Below, piece by piece: positions 1 to 9,285 of a stretch of 37,536 nucleotides of DNA. This stretch comes from Bacteroidota bacterium (GTDB lineage Bacteria; Bacteroidota; Bacteroidia; Sphingobacteriales; Sphingobacteriaceae): NCBI GenBank assembly GCA_013288685.1, contig JABDBM010000034.1:1-37536 (forward strand). Reading direction: 5' to 3'. Each line of letters begins with the position of its first letter. Positions within the stretch are counted from its first letter, which is position 1. The notes beneath the pieces are model-generated. The model saw only the letters and a program-made list of their open reading frames with translations, made no database searches and was not told the origin of the DNA. Made by a program: the position numbers and the translations under genes.

Positions 1-504
1 TTGGATGGCGAGGCCTATTTTGAAGTGGCAAAAAATAAGGCCATGCCCTTCAGGGTAAAATCGGGAATGCAAACGGTGGAGGTTTTGGGAACGCATTTTA
101 ACATCAATGCTTACCAGGATGAAAGTGCAATAAAAACTACGTTGCTGGAAGGATCGGTAAAAATATCGTCTGGATCGGGCGAGGCATTAATTGTGCCCGG
201 GCAACAGGCAGTGGTCAACAGGACCGGTGTACACGGTGTTTTAAAAATGGCTGCCAATGTGGAAAAAGAAACGGCCTGGAAAAACGGATTGTTTTCATTC
301 CAGGGTGATGATATTAAAACGATAATGAGGCAAGTAGCGCGATGGTATAACGTGACTATAGCCTACGATGATAATATAACATCCGAAAAATTTAATGGCG
401 AAATTTCCAGGACAAGCAATCTTGCAGATGTTTTCAAAATTTTGGAATTGAACGATGTAAAACTCAGCGTGAATGGAAACACCGTAACAGTTTCATCAAA
501 ATAA
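1..504 (+). CDS. FecR-family anti-sigma factor, C-terminal part (5' end outside window)
   Basis: The open frame runs in from the left edge, so the true start is not visible. The visible 167 residues match the C-terminal half of Bacteroidota FecR proteins. First comes the end of the FecR domain, with a 'GEAYFEVAKN...PFRV' block followed by 'VEVLGTHFNINAY' and 'LLEGSVKI', ending around residue 75. A DUF4974-like C-terminal domain follows, ending 'VFKILELNDVKLSVNGNTV'. Family knowledge: such proteins sit in the inner membrane, hold an ECF sigma factor inactive, and receive a signal from the STN domain of a partner TonB receptor. The next gene encodes a SusC receptor with an STN domain, which fits. 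The partner sigma gene should lie upstream of the window. Confidence 0.93.
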   Translation: MDGEAYFEVAKNKAMPFRVKSGMQTVEVLGTHFNINAYQDESAIKTTLLEGSVKISSGSGEALIVPGQQAVVNRTGVHGVLKMAANVEKETAWKNGLFSFQGDDIKTIMRQVARWYNVTIAYDDNITSEKFNGEISRTSNLADVFKILELNDVKLSVNGNTVTVSSK

Positions 505-555
505 TTGCTCCAATAATAATTTAAACAATTCTTTAACTAAAACTAAACTAACCCG

Positions 556-582
556 ATGCTGAAAAAACTACTCCACATTTAA
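556..582 (+). CDS. Possible 8-codon leader ORF before susC
   Basis: A tiny ORF encoding MLKKLLHI lies in the FecR-SusC gap and is followed by two hairpins and the susC start. It contains no cysteine run, so it is unlike the polycysteine leaders further along. It may be chance; I list it because the gap has an attenuator-like layout. Confidence 0.15.
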   Translation: MLKKLLHI

Positions 583-602
583 GAATCATTACGATCAACA
601 AA

Positions 603-675
603 GCCGAAAGTGTGTCACCACTTCCGGCCCTAAAATAGGTCAACAGCTTCTGTTTGGTAACTGGCTGTTTTTATT
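603..675 (+). promoter_or_regulatory. Two tandem hairpins in the fecR-susC gap, attenuator- or terminator-like
   Basis: Hairpin 1 pairs 603-612 (GCCGAAAGTG) with 619-628 (CACTTCCGGC), with one A-C mismatch. Hairpin 2 pairs 642-647 (AACAGC) with 664-669 (GCTGTT) and is followed by TTTATT, so it resembles an intrinsic terminator ahead of susC. The pair may end the fecR transcript or adjust susC expression. Confidence 0.45.
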
Positions 676-696
676 AACCCAATATTCTTCAAAAAT

Positions 697-3600
697 ATGA
701 AATTAAAATTTCTTTACAATCCCGCAAATTTTGCGGGGTCGGTAAAGTGTAATCTGTCTGTAGTGGTAAAACTCACCGCTATTTTAATATTCGTTGGGGT
801 GCTACAGTTGTCGGCAGCCACATTTGCTCAAGGTATTACTATCTCGAAAAAAAATGTAAACCTCGAAACAGTTTTTAAAGACATTAAACGTCAAACCGGT
901 TACACCTTTTTTTATCCCGAAAAGGTGAACACAACAGATCAAAAACTCAATGTTGATCTGAAAAATGCAACGCTAAAAGAGGCATTGGATTATTGCTTAA
1001 AAGGACTTAACCTGAGTTATACCATAGTGGACAAGACTATTGTTATCAGGCTATTGCCTGCCGGTTCAAAGGCTGCAATCCCGGCAAAAAGCCCGGACCA
1101 ACTGCTTGAAATAAAAGGCAAAGTAGTGGATGCAAAAACCAAAGAAACAATACCCGGTGTTAGTATTTACCTGAAGTCCATCAAAACTGCACCGTTAGGG
1201 ATAACTGATGATAAAGGGGATTTTATTGTTCACGCCGAACTTGGCGATGTGCTGGTATTCACATTTATTGGCTATAAGCCAAAGGAAGTAGGTGTAATGG
1301 ATTCGAAGCCGCTTACTGTTAAGCTCGAGACACAAGTTGAAACGATGAACGAAACGGTAATCAACGGCTATCAAACCTTAAAAAAAGAAAGTTATACTGG
1401 CAGTGCTATTACCGTATCGGGCGAAGAGCTCAAGAGAAACAACCCGGCGAACGTTATCAAGGCAATTGCTTCATTTGATCCTTCGATCCGTATCGGGGAT
1501 AATAATTTGACAGGATCTGACCCCAACGCGCTACCAAAGCTTACTTTCAGAGGCTCTACCGCACTGCCCTCGGTAGATGGTTCGATAGTTGACCGCAATA
1601 ATCTGTCAAGTACCTATAACCTGCCTGCATTTATGCTTGATGGATTTCCGGCAACGCTGGAGCAGATAGTAGACCTGGACATCGACCGTATTGCCAGTGT
1701 TACCATTTTGAAAGACGCTGCCGCTACTGCGGTATATGGTTCGCGTGCGGCCAACGGTGTAATTGTTGTTACCACCAAGGTGCCCAAACCCGGCAAATTG
1801 CAGCTTACCTATAATGCCCAACTCAACATCCAGGCACCCGATTTGTCATCCTATCACGTGTTAAATGCTGCACAAAAGCTGCAATACGAAAAATTAGCCG
1901 GTTTATATACCACCAATCCGGCTGTTTCCAACGCCAGCCAATATGATTTGGATCAGCAATACAACAAAATATTAAAAAATGTGGTGAGCGGTGTAAATAC
2001 CTATTGGTTATCGCAGCCTTTGCAAAACGCGTTTGGGATGAAACACTCGCTTGATGCACAGGGCGGTGACAGTACTTTTCGGTATGATATTAACGGTCGC
2101 TATCAAACCAGCCCGGGTGTAATGATCGGTTCATCGCGTAATGATTACAGCGGTGGAATGACATTTTATTATAACCCCTCAAAAAAATTGTTATTCCGTA
2201 ATCAGCTAACCATTACACAGGAAGAAAGCACGAATTCACCTTATGGGAATTTTTCTACCTACGTAGCCATGAACCCGTATTATCCCATTACTGATGCAAA
2301 CGGAAACTCGCTGAGGGAGCTTGCCAACTGGACAGTTGCAAATCCTTCAAAAGCATCCGGAGCAAGCGAATACATTTCAGAAAACGTAAATAACCCGTTA
2401 TTTGAAGCGCATGTAGGAAGCTTTTCAAAATCGGCCTACTTCCAGGTCTTAGATAATTTTGCGATGGATTATTACATTACCAACGCATTAAAACTAAGTA
2501 CCCAATTCGGGTTAACCGATACAAAAAACACGTCGGATCAGTTTGTTTCTCCGTTAAGCAATACGTTTTATTATGGCCCCACCAGCCAAATAAATAACAG
2601 GGGAAGTTATACTTATAATGTTGACAATGAACTTACGTATGATGGCCAGGTTAAATTGACCTATAACAAGCAATTTGGCGGTCATTCAGTAAACTTCTTA
2701 TTGCTATCCGAGATTGGCAATGATACAAACGATCAGAAAGGTTTTACGGCCGTTGGATTTTCGAACGCCACCTTTACCAATATTGGTTTCGCAAGATCGT
2801 ATGCACTCAATTCATCTCCTTTGGGCGATTGGATTACCAGCAGGTTTAATAATAACTCGTTAACCGGAAATTACACTTATCAAAACAAGTATTTATTAGA
2901 CCTCACCGGTAATATGAACGGTTCATCGGCCTTTGGCGATAAACACAGGTATGCGCCGGTATGGTCAGCAGGTTTGGGGTGGAACGCGCATAACGAAGAT
3001 TTTTTTAAGACTGCTTTTCCTGCCATTTCTCAATTTAAACTTACCGCAACAACCGGCGAAGCCGGATCAGTGGCATTCCCTGCAGACCTGGCAAAAACGA
3101 TATATACCTATCAAACCGCCAATTGGTACTCCACAGGCGTAGGCGCAACAGTTAACGGTTATGGAAACGACAACTTAGACTGGCAAAAAACAACAATAGA
3201 CCAGCTAACCCTTGAACTGGGTTTATTTAATAACAAGCTGACGATAAAATCTGACTATTACTACAAACTGACAAAAGGAGAGATCGTTCAGCTTACCACG
3301 GCGCCATCAACCGGATATCTGAACTATGATGCAAACCTGGGCGATGTGAAAAACGTGGGCGCCGAGGTTTATATCACCTTTAATGCTTACAAAGCAAAGG
3401 ATATAAATATTAACCTAACCGGCACATTTGTACATAATAAAAATGCGGTAGTTCATATTAACAACGCCCTTAAAGCCTATAACGAAAGTGTAAATAAATA
3501 CCAGGCGGATACAGCTAATCATGCGCAAACAATTCCTTTGCTGCAATATGAAGAAGGCCGGTCAATTAACACCATTTGGGGCGTAAAATCAAAAGGTATT

Positions 3601-4146
3601 GATCCTGAAAATGGCAAGGAAATATTGGTAAAAAGAGATGGTACGCTGACCTATACCTATGATGCCGCTGATATTCAGCCAATAGGGAACATGGATGCCA
3701 AGGGCGAGGGTACTTTTGGCAGTAACATTACCTATAAGCAATTTTACCTGTACTTTTTGTTCCATTACCAGTTTGGCGGCGACTACTATAACCAAACATT
3801 GGTTGACAGGGTGGAAGATGCCGACCCACGTTACAATGTAGACGCAAGGGCACTTACCCAGCGCTGGCAGAAACCCGGCGATGTTACTTTTTATAAGAAC
3901 ATACAGGATTTAAGTATAACGCATCCAACTTCTCGTTTTGTCCAAAAAAATAATGAGATAGATCTGTCGTCGGTAACCTTGTCTTATGATATCACTAAAA
4001 AATTAGCAAAAAAAATAGGGCTGCAGTCATTAAGGCTGTCCCTTACTGCTAATGATATTTTCGAATCGTCAAGCATCCAGATAGAGCGGGGCATATATTA
4101 TCCTTATGCGCGAAACCTTACATGCATGCTTCAAGCCACCTTTTAA
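697..4146 (+). CDS. SusC/RagA-type TonB-dependent outer-membrane receptor with STN signalling domain
   Basis: The product has 1149 residues. An N-terminal signal segment ends near 'SAATFAQG' (about residue 45). It is followed by an STN domain (about 50-115, 'VFKDIKRQTGYTFFYPEKV'), a carboxypeptidase-regulatory-like beta-sandwich (about 138-215, 'GKVVDAKTKETIPGVSIYLK'), a TonB plug (about 230-360, with 'VTILKDAAATAVYGSRAANGVIVVTT') and a long beta-barrel ending in Phe. It imports an unknown oligomer across the outer membrane with its SusD partner, which starts 11 bp downstream. The STN domain should contact the FecR protein encoded upstream, so substrate binding probably triggers transcription through an ECF sigma factor. 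The following peptidases and thioredoxin suggest a peptide substrate; that is inference. Confidence 0.95.
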   Translation: MKLKFLYNPANFAGSVKCNLSVVVKLTAILIFVGVLQLSAATFAQGITISKKNVNLETVFKDIKRQTGYTFFYPEKVNTTDQKLNVDLKNATLKEALDYCLKGLNLSYTIVDKTIVIRLLPAGSKAAIPAKSPDQLLEIKGKVVDAKTKETIPGVSIYLKSIKTAPLGITDDKGDFIVHAELGDVLVFTFIGYKPKEVGVMDSKPLTVKLETQVETMNETVINGYQTLKKESYTGSAITVSGEELKRNNPANVIKAIASFDPSIRIGDNNLTGSDPNALPKLTFRGSTALPSVDGSIVDRNNLSSTYNLPAFMLDGFPATLEQIVDLDIDRIASVTILKDAAATAVYGSRAANGVIVVTTKVPKPGKLQLTYNAQLNIQAPDLSSYHVLNAAQKLQYEKLAGLYTTNPAVSNASQYDLDQQYNKILKNVVSGVNTYWLSQPLQNAFGMKHSLDAQGGDSTFRYDINGRYQTSPGVMIGSSRNDYSGGMTFYYNPSKKLLFRNQLTITQEESTNSPYGNFSTYVAMNPYYPITDANGNSLRELANWTVANPSKASGASEYISENVNNPLFEAHVGSFSKSAYFQVLDNFAMDYYITNALKLSTQFGLTDTKNTSDQFVSPLSNTFYYGPTSQINNRGSYTYNVDNELTYDGQVKLTYNKQFGGHSVNFLLLSEIGNDTNDQKGFTAVGFSNATFTNIGFARSYALNSSPLGDWITSRFNNNSLTGNYTYQNKYLLDLTGNMNGSSAFGDKHRYAPVWSAGLGWNAHNEDFFKTAFPAISQFKLTATTGEAGSVAFPADLAKTIYTYQTANWYSTGVGATVNGYGNDNLDWQKTTIDQLTLELGLFNNKLTIKSDYYYKLTKGEIVQLTTAPSTGYLNYDANLGDVKNVGAEVYITFNAYKAKDININLTGTFVHNKNAVVHINNALKAYNESVNKYQADTANHAQTIPLLQYEEGRSINTIWGVKSKGIDPENGKEILVKRDGTLTYTYDAADIQPIGNMDAKGEGTFGSNITYKQFYLYFLFHYQFGGDYYNQTLVDRVEDADPRYNVDARALTQRWQKPGDVTFYKNIQDLSITHPTSRFVQKNNEIDLSSVTLSYDITKKLAKKIGLQSLRLSLTANDIFESSSIQIERGIYYPYARNLTCMLQATF

Positions 4147-4156
4147 TTAATACAAA

Positions 4157-5659
4157 ATGAAAAAATATATAGCAATTATAGCTGGATTGATAGTTTTTAC
4201 ATCGTGTAATAAGTACCTGGATGTAAAACCACAATCGCAAATAGACGAAACAAAATTGTTCAGTTCGGACGAAGGCTTTCGCGAGGCGCTAAACGGTGTT
4301 TATACACTTTGCGCATCAACCAACTTGTACGGCGGTAACTTAACCTTCGGCAGTTTTATTGGTACGGCCACCAGCGGCGGGCTGGATGTTTTAGCACAAA
4401 ACTACCAGTTTTCTGACCCTGTTTCGCAACGTATTGAAGGTTTTGATTATACCGATCCAACATTTATAAATACCGAAAATACGGTATGGAATACAGCTTA
4501 CCAGGCAATTAACAACTGTAATTATATACTTGCAGCTATCGACGGTAAGAAAAGCATATTCACCGGAAACGACTATCAGTTGATAAAAGGGGAGGCCCTG
4601 GCATTAAGAGCTTACCTGCATTTCGATTTGCTGCGCATGTTTGCACCATCGTACGCCAGTAACCCTAATGCTAAAGCTATTCCCTATGTAACGCAGGTAA
4701 CTGTTAAAAGCACATCGTTCTCTACGGTTTCAGGAGTTCTTGATCAGTGTATTATTGACCTTAATGCCGCTACAAGGTTGCTCATCAATTCGGACCCGAT
4801 ACTACAGGGGTATACCGTTGGATATCCCGGCCAACAGGGGCAGAATGAAGACGCGAGTCCCGATTTGTTTTACCAAAACAGGAGGCACCGCATCAATTAC
4901 TATACTGCCGTGGGCGAATTGGCACGTATTTATTTATACAAAGGCGACTACAACAACGCGTTGATCAACGCAAAATTTGTGATCAGTGGCAAGGTGTTTC
5001 CATGGACGTCAGAAGCGGATTTCTTTTCGGCAAGTAATACAACCCGCGACCGGATATTTTATAAGGAGCTAATTTCTTGCTGGTTTGTTGATAATGCACC
5101 GGTAAATGCAGAGGTGAATTCATTGTATTTAAACACCAATCCTATTTTTAGCGCCACTACCGATCAGATTAACAATATTTATGAAATTGCGCAGGACGGT
5201 GGCGACGATTGGCGCCTTAAACAATGGTTTGTGACAACCGCACCTACACAGGGCTCGGACCTGCGTGCGGTATTGCTAAAATATAACAACAATGCTGCTC
5301 CGCTAAAAAATCTTCATCCGCTGGTTGCGCCGGCAATGCGTCTTAGCGAAATCTATTATATAGCCGCCGAAGCAAGTTATGGTAACGGGGATACCGATGG
5401 TGCGCTGGGCTATTATAATACCGTGCGCAAAAACCGCGGCATTGGCGATTCGGTGGTAACCGTTGCAGATAAAGATGCGATGAACGAATTGCTATTGTCT
5501 GACGCGCGGAAAGAGTTTTACGGAGAAAGCCAGATATTTTATATGTACAAAAGGCTTAATCATGGCATACCAATTACGCCAACCTTTACAAGGCCGCCGT
5601 CCGATCAAATATTTGTACTGCCTATTCCCCTCAACGAGCTAATATTCCGCAACAACTAA
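4157..5659 (+). CDS. SusD/RagB-family nutrient-binding lipoprotein
   Basis: The product has 500 residues and starts with a lipoprotein signal, 'IVFTSCNKYLDV', with the lipidated Cys at about residue 17. N-terminal SusD motifs follow ('LFSSDEGFREALNGVYTL'), then TPR-like helices ('ALALRAYLHFDLLRMFAPSY') and the family C-terminal block ('RKEFYGESQIFYMYKRLNHG', 'FVLPIPLNELIFRNN'). It sits on the cell surface as a lid over the SusC barrel and binds the substrate. It contains about five Cys, a useful contrast with the second SusD at 17746. It lies 10 bp after susC and 10 bp before the next gene, clearly one operon. Confidence 0.95.
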   Translation: MKKYIAIIAGLIVFTSCNKYLDVKPQSQIDETKLFSSDEGFREALNGVYTLCASTNLYGGNLTFGSFIGTATSGGLDVLAQNYQFSDPVSQRIEGFDYTDPTFINTENTVWNTAYQAINNCNYILAAIDGKKSIFTGNDYQLIKGEALALRAYLHFDLLRMFAPSYASNPNAKAIPYVTQVTVKSTSFSTVSGVLDQCIIDLNAATRLLINSDPILQGYTVGYPGQQGQNEDASPDLFYQNRRHRINYYTAVGELARIYLYKGDYNNALINAKFVISGKVFPWTSEADFFSASNTTRDRIFYKELISCWFVDNAPVNAEVNSLYLNTNPIFSATTDQINNIYEIAQDGGDDWRLKQWFVTTAPTQGSDLRAVLLKYNNNAAPLKNLHPLVAPAMRLSEIYYIAAEASYGNGDTDGALGYYNTVRKNRGIGDSVVTVADKDAMNELLLSDARKEFYGESQIFYMYKRLNHGIPITPTFTRPPSDQIFVLPIPLNELIFRNN

Positions 5660-5669
5660 TCGCTATAAA

Positions 5670-6509
5670 ATGAAACGAAATCTATTTTTTATACTTCTTT
5701 TTTGTGTAGCCATCATCGGTTGTAAAAAAGATAAAGAGCTGCTGTATAGCTCGCAGGATAATATCTATTTAAATTATCCTAAAAAAGACACGCTGAAATT
5801 TTCCTTTGCGCTTTTTCCAAGTCTTCAGCAGGATACCTTGTGGATTCCGGTAATTATATCAGGGAAACGGGTTAGCCGCGACAGGAAGTTTCAACTTTCG
5901 GTAGTTGCTGATTCTACAACGGCGCTGGCAACGATAAATTATGAGCCGTTAAAGCCATTTTATATTATGCCTGCCGATTCGGGGACTACGCACGTGCCGG
6001 TTATCATCAAAAGTACGGATACAGCGCTGTATAATAAATCCGTGCGGTTAACTATACGGGTTTCAGGCGGTACTGATTTTGGCTCAGGATTGGTAGAATC
6101 CATTCGCACCAAACAAATCGTGTTTTCAAACCAGCTGGAAGAGCCCAGCTGGTGGTCCTTCTGGGAAGGAGAGGGTGAATTTGGCGACTACACACGGACA
6201 AAATATCAGCTGTTTCTGATCTCGTCGGGCACAACCACATTGGGTACGCCCGGTCCCGGTGATTTCAACAGTATTCCCGAGGGCCTGTTTTATATCGGGA
6301 ATTTTACAGCGTTTTTGAGCGATCCATTCGGCTGGGTTTCGCAAAATCCTCAAAAGGGCTATGTATTAACAGCAACCAACGATGGCACCGGCGATTATTA
6401 TTTTTATAGTACCAGTAATCCCACCAAAAAAATTCTGCTCGAATATTTGCCGCAATCTGCCACTTACGTTTTTATAGATGAAAATGGTAACCCGGTTGTT
6501 CTTCACTAA
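5670..6509 (+). CDS. DUF4843-type surface lipoprotein
   Basis: The product has 279 residues, with lipobox 'VAIIGCKKDKE' (Cys at about residue 18). The N-terminal half has the Calx-beta-like pattern of DUF4843 proteins ('QDNIYLNYPKKDTLKFSFALFPS...DTLWIPVIISGKRVSRDRKFQLSV'). The C-terminal part is a separate beta-rich region. Members of this family usually follow susD and are thought to be accessory surface binding proteins; no enzymatic motif is visible. It is co-transcribed with susCD and followed after 19 bp by the PKD-like gene. Confidence 0.8.
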   Translation: MKRNLFFILLFCVAIIGCKKDKELLYSSQDNIYLNYPKKDTLKFSFALFPSLQQDTLWIPVIISGKRVSRDRKFQLSVVADSTTALATINYEPLKPFYIMPADSGTTHVPVIIKSTDTALYNKSVRLTIRVSGGTDFGSGLVESIRTKQIVFSNQLEEPSWWSFWEGEGEFGDYTRTKYQLFLISSGTTTLGTPGPGDFNSIPEGLFYIGNFTAFLSDPFGWVSQNPQKGYVLTATNDGTGDYYFYSTSNPTKKILLEYLPQSATYVFIDENGNPVVLH

Positions 6510-6528
6510 CACATTATTGATTAAGATT

Positions 6529-7956
6529 ATGAAATTCAACAAAATACATTTACTGCTGCTTTTTGTTGCGCTGGCGTACGGCTGCAAGAAAGATTTAGGC
6601 AATTATACCTATCATTCGCCTGTTGACCCCATTTGCGATATAGCTGCTAAAACGTTCCCTGCTATTGAGGGAGACTCTTTAATATTACGGCCACAGGTGT
6701 TATACGCCGGTGGAAACATATTAAAAGACCTGACTTACAAATGGGAAATTACGTTTGTAGATTCGCTGCGAACCGATGTTTATTACGGTTATCCGTTACG
6801 AATGGTTTATAACCTGCCGCCGGGCGTTCGCGGCGCCAGGTTAACCATAACGGCCAAGGCTACCGGTATCCAGTATTTCTATACTTTTAACATCAACGGC
6901 ATCACCCAATATTCGTTGGGCACCGCTGTGTTAAGTGTGGACGGTGGGGTTACCAAATTTACATTTGTGGAGCCCGACAACAAGACCATGCAGGCTGATA
7001 TTTATGCTGCACTTAACAAGCAAATCTTACCGGCAAATCCTGTGGAGCTTTATGCGCACCATTATCCGCTGCAAACGGGCAATAAAGGCGTTGACCAGTA
7101 TTGGATTATGTGTAACGATCCTGCCAAAGGCAGTGTAATTGTAGACGCCACTACCTTGCTGAAAAAAGGCGATTTTAAAAGTCAGTTTTTGAGTCCGCCC
7201 ACTACCATTATTCCGGGGCATTTTGAAGACTCTTTGGGGGTTACCAATGGCGTGATAAACGGCAAGCTTTGGTTCGGCATCACCAGCACCGCGTTTTTCG
7301 CTACCGACTATGGCAAATTTGGCGGCCCGCAATTAGGCAATTACACCATGTCGCCGTTTTTTATGCAAACCTGGGGTTATACCTTCGGCTTCGACACAAC
7401 GGCAGGGGCGTTCATATCATTTGATGGTGGTGGCGGTTTCCACGGCAGCGATTACGTGGTAGACGGCGATGCGTTTGACCCAACCAATACCGGAATGCAT
7501 AACCTGTTGTATATGCAGCCAAAACCCGGCACAACCTATGCGTTTCTTAAAGCAGATAATGGCACCATCTACGAATATTCGTTTTTAGTAAGTTTAGACG
7601 ACTACAACAACCGGACAATAAGCCCGCAGTATAAACGGGTATTTGCAGGAGCTTCCTTAGTTCAGCCTGATACAAAATGGCAAACTACGATAGATAACAT
7701 ATTTTATTTTACATCAAATAATGCGATTTACCGCTACAACCCGCTTAACCAGGACTTGCGGACATTGAATACCGATATGGGCGGCAAAAAGGTGACCATG
7801 CTTAAGCTTAGCGCTGATGGAAAAACCCTGATGGCCGGCGTTGACGGGCAGATATACTTTATTGATGTTCGTATTGGAAATGACGGCAGCACGTTTACCC
7901 AGCCTACAATTTCCGGTATTCCGGGAACTCCGGTTGGCGCAATTACTTTGCAATAA
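6529..7956 (+). CDS. PKD-like family surface lipoprotein
   Basis: I place the start at 6529. The frame opens further upstream at 6478, but that would overlap the previous gene, whereas the ATG at 6529 gives a clean lipoprotein signal ('LLLFVALAYGCKKDLGNY', Cys at about residue 19). The product has 475 residues. A short PKD-like region follows the signal ('GDSLILRPQVLYAGG...LTYKWEITF'), then a long beta-rich part with propeller-like strands ('TTIDNIFYFTSNNAIYRYNP', 'GKTLMAGVDGQIYFID'). This type commonly closes a SusC-SusD-DUF4843 set. Its role is probably ligand binding; no catalytic motif is seen. Confidence 0.78.
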   Translation: MKFNKIHLLLLFVALAYGCKKDLGNYTYHSPVDPICDIAAKTFPAIEGDSLILRPQVLYAGGNILKDLTYKWEITFVDSLRTDVYYGYPLRMVYNLPPGVRGARLTITAKATGIQYFYTFNINGITQYSLGTAVLSVDGGVTKFTFVEPDNKTMQADIYAALNKQILPANPVELYAHHYPLQTGNKGVDQYWIMCNDPAKGSVIVDATTLLKKGDFKSQFLSPPTTIIPGHFEDSLGVTNGVINGKLWFGITSTAFFATDYGKFGGPQLGNYTMSPFFMQTWGYTFGFDTTAGAFISFDGGGGFHGSDYVVDGDAFDPTNTGMHNLLYMQPKPGTTYAFLKADNGTIYEYSFLVSLDDYNNRTISPQYKRVFAGASLVQPDTKWQTTIDNIFYFTSNNAIYRYNPLNQDLRTLNTDMGGKKVTMLKLSADGKTLMAGVDGQIYFIDVRIGNDGSTFTQPTISGIPGTPVGAITLQ

Positions 7957-7983
7957 AAGCACGTAGATGCTTTAAAAATATTG

Positions 7984-8083
7984 TCAGCACCGGCATTGCT
8001 GGTGCAGCCGGTGCTGATAAGTTTTAGTTAATAGTTGATTGGAAAAGCAATGGGAGCCGGCACGCGGCTTGCTCCCGCTTTTT
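7984..8083 (+). terminator. Strong hairpin plus intrinsic terminator after the PKD-like gene
   Basis: A perfect 11-bp inverted repeat pairs 7984-7994 (TCAGCACCGGC) with 8007-8017 (GCCGGTGCTGA), followed by TAAGTTTT. A second stem pairs 8052-8057 (GGGAGC) with 8071-8076 (GCTCCC) and leads into GCTTTTT. Together they should end or reduce transcription of the SusCD genes before the TlpA/M16 genes. Confidence 0.7.
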
Positions 8084-8127
8084 CGTTGGCCTCTACACAT
8101 TAATTCACATACATTAAAAACAAGCAG

Positions 8128-9276
8128 ATGAAATTTAAAATACTGATACTGGCCGCATTAATGCCTTTTTTTGCAGCCGCACAATCCAATGATTTTACCG
8201 TGTCGGGTAAAATTGGCAATATAAACGCGCCCGGAAAAGTTTACTTCGATTATATGAAAAACGGCGTAAATGTTAGCGATTCGTCGCTTTTGGTGAACGG
8301 TACATTTAGTTTTTCGGGATATACCCCCGATTTTACAGCCGCCCGGCTGGTGATAGACCACAATGGTAAAGGAATTGGAGATGCCATTTTTAATGGAGGC
8401 GAAGTAGTTTACCTGTATATCGGCAAAGAGCAGATGACCATTACATCGAAGGATTCGTTAATCAATGCGGATATCAAAGGATCAAAAATCAACGATGATT
8501 TTATGCAATACAACAAAGATGTTGGTGGATCGATGCAGGAGCTTACCAAAGCTGCTAACGCTGAATACAACAGGCTGACTCCAGAACAGCAAAAAGATAC
8601 GGCGGCAGTGAAAGTTGTTGACAGGCATTTCCACGAAAACATAAAGGCGAGAACTGAAGCGCAGCTGAAGTTTGCTGAAAATAATCCAGATTCGTTTTTT
8701 GCCTTGATAGCACTATCAGAAGCCGCACAAACTCCCGCGTATATGGAAAAAGCTGAATCGATATACCACGGCTTAAGTGCTCGTGTATTGGGTACAGAAA
8801 TGGGCGTTGCCTTTGGCCCGGAACTGGCCGAACGTATAAACGCGCTAAGTATTACCGCTGTGGGCAAGGATGCACCCCAATTTACACAAAACGACGTGAA
8901 CGGAAAACCCCTGTCGTTAGCGAGTTTTAAGGGTAGGGTAGTGCTGGTTGATTTTTGGGCCAGTTGGTGCCACCCATGCCGTGGCGAGAATCCTAATTTA
9001 TTAAAGCAATATCAGTTGTATAAGGACCGAGGCTTCACCATCCTTTCGGTATCAATGGATAGCGAAAGAAAAAACTGGCTAACCGCTATTAAGCAGGATG
9101 GCCTGCCCTGGCCGCAGGTATCTGATTTAAAGGGCTGGAAGAATGAAGCCGGTCGCATATATGGCGTGCGGGGTATCCCGGCTTGTTTCTTAATAGGAAC
9201 TGACGGAAAAATTATAGCCAACGACCTGCGGGGCGAAACGCTGAATAAAAAACTGGCGGAAATATTTAAAAACTGA
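8128..9276 (+). CDS. TlpA/ResA-like thioredoxin with DUF4369 N-terminal domain
   Basis: The product has 382 residues. A Sec signal peptide ('ILAALMPFFAAAQ') is followed by a DUF4369-like beta domain (about 22-120), a helical linker, and a thioredoxin-like AhpC/TSA domain (about 245-380). The redox centre is W-C281-H-P-C284, followed by the family's cis-Pro region ('YGVRGIPACFLIGTDGKI'). Such proteins act in the periplasm as disulfide reductases. It stands between the SusCD genes and two peptidases, so a role in opening disulfides of imported polypeptides before cleavage is plausible (inference). The M16 gene follows after 9 bp. Confidence 0.9.
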   Translation: MKFKILILAALMPFFAAAQSNDFTVSGKIGNINAPGKVYFDYMKNGVNVSDSSLLVNGTFSFSGYTPDFTAARLVIDHNGKGIGDAIFNGGEVVYLYIGKEQMTITSKDSLINADIKGSKINDDFMQYNKDVGGSMQELTKAANAEYNRLTPEQQKDTAAVKVVDRHFHENIKARTEAQLKFAENNPDSFFALIALSEAAQTPAYMEKAESIYHGLSARVLGTEMGVAFGPELAERINALSITAVGKDAPQFTQNDVNGKPLSLASFKGRVVLVDFWASWCHPCRGENPNLLKQYQLYKDRGFTILSVSMDSERKNWLTAIKQDGLPWPQVSDLKGWKNEAGRIYGVRGIPACFLIGTDGKIIANDLRGETLNKKLAEIFKN

Positions 9277-9285
9277 TAGCTGAGT

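Noticed and set aside
8409..8867. 152-codon minus-strand open frame
   Set aside because: It is antisense to the TlpA gene, with Ser/Cys-rich composition typical of a shadow frame.
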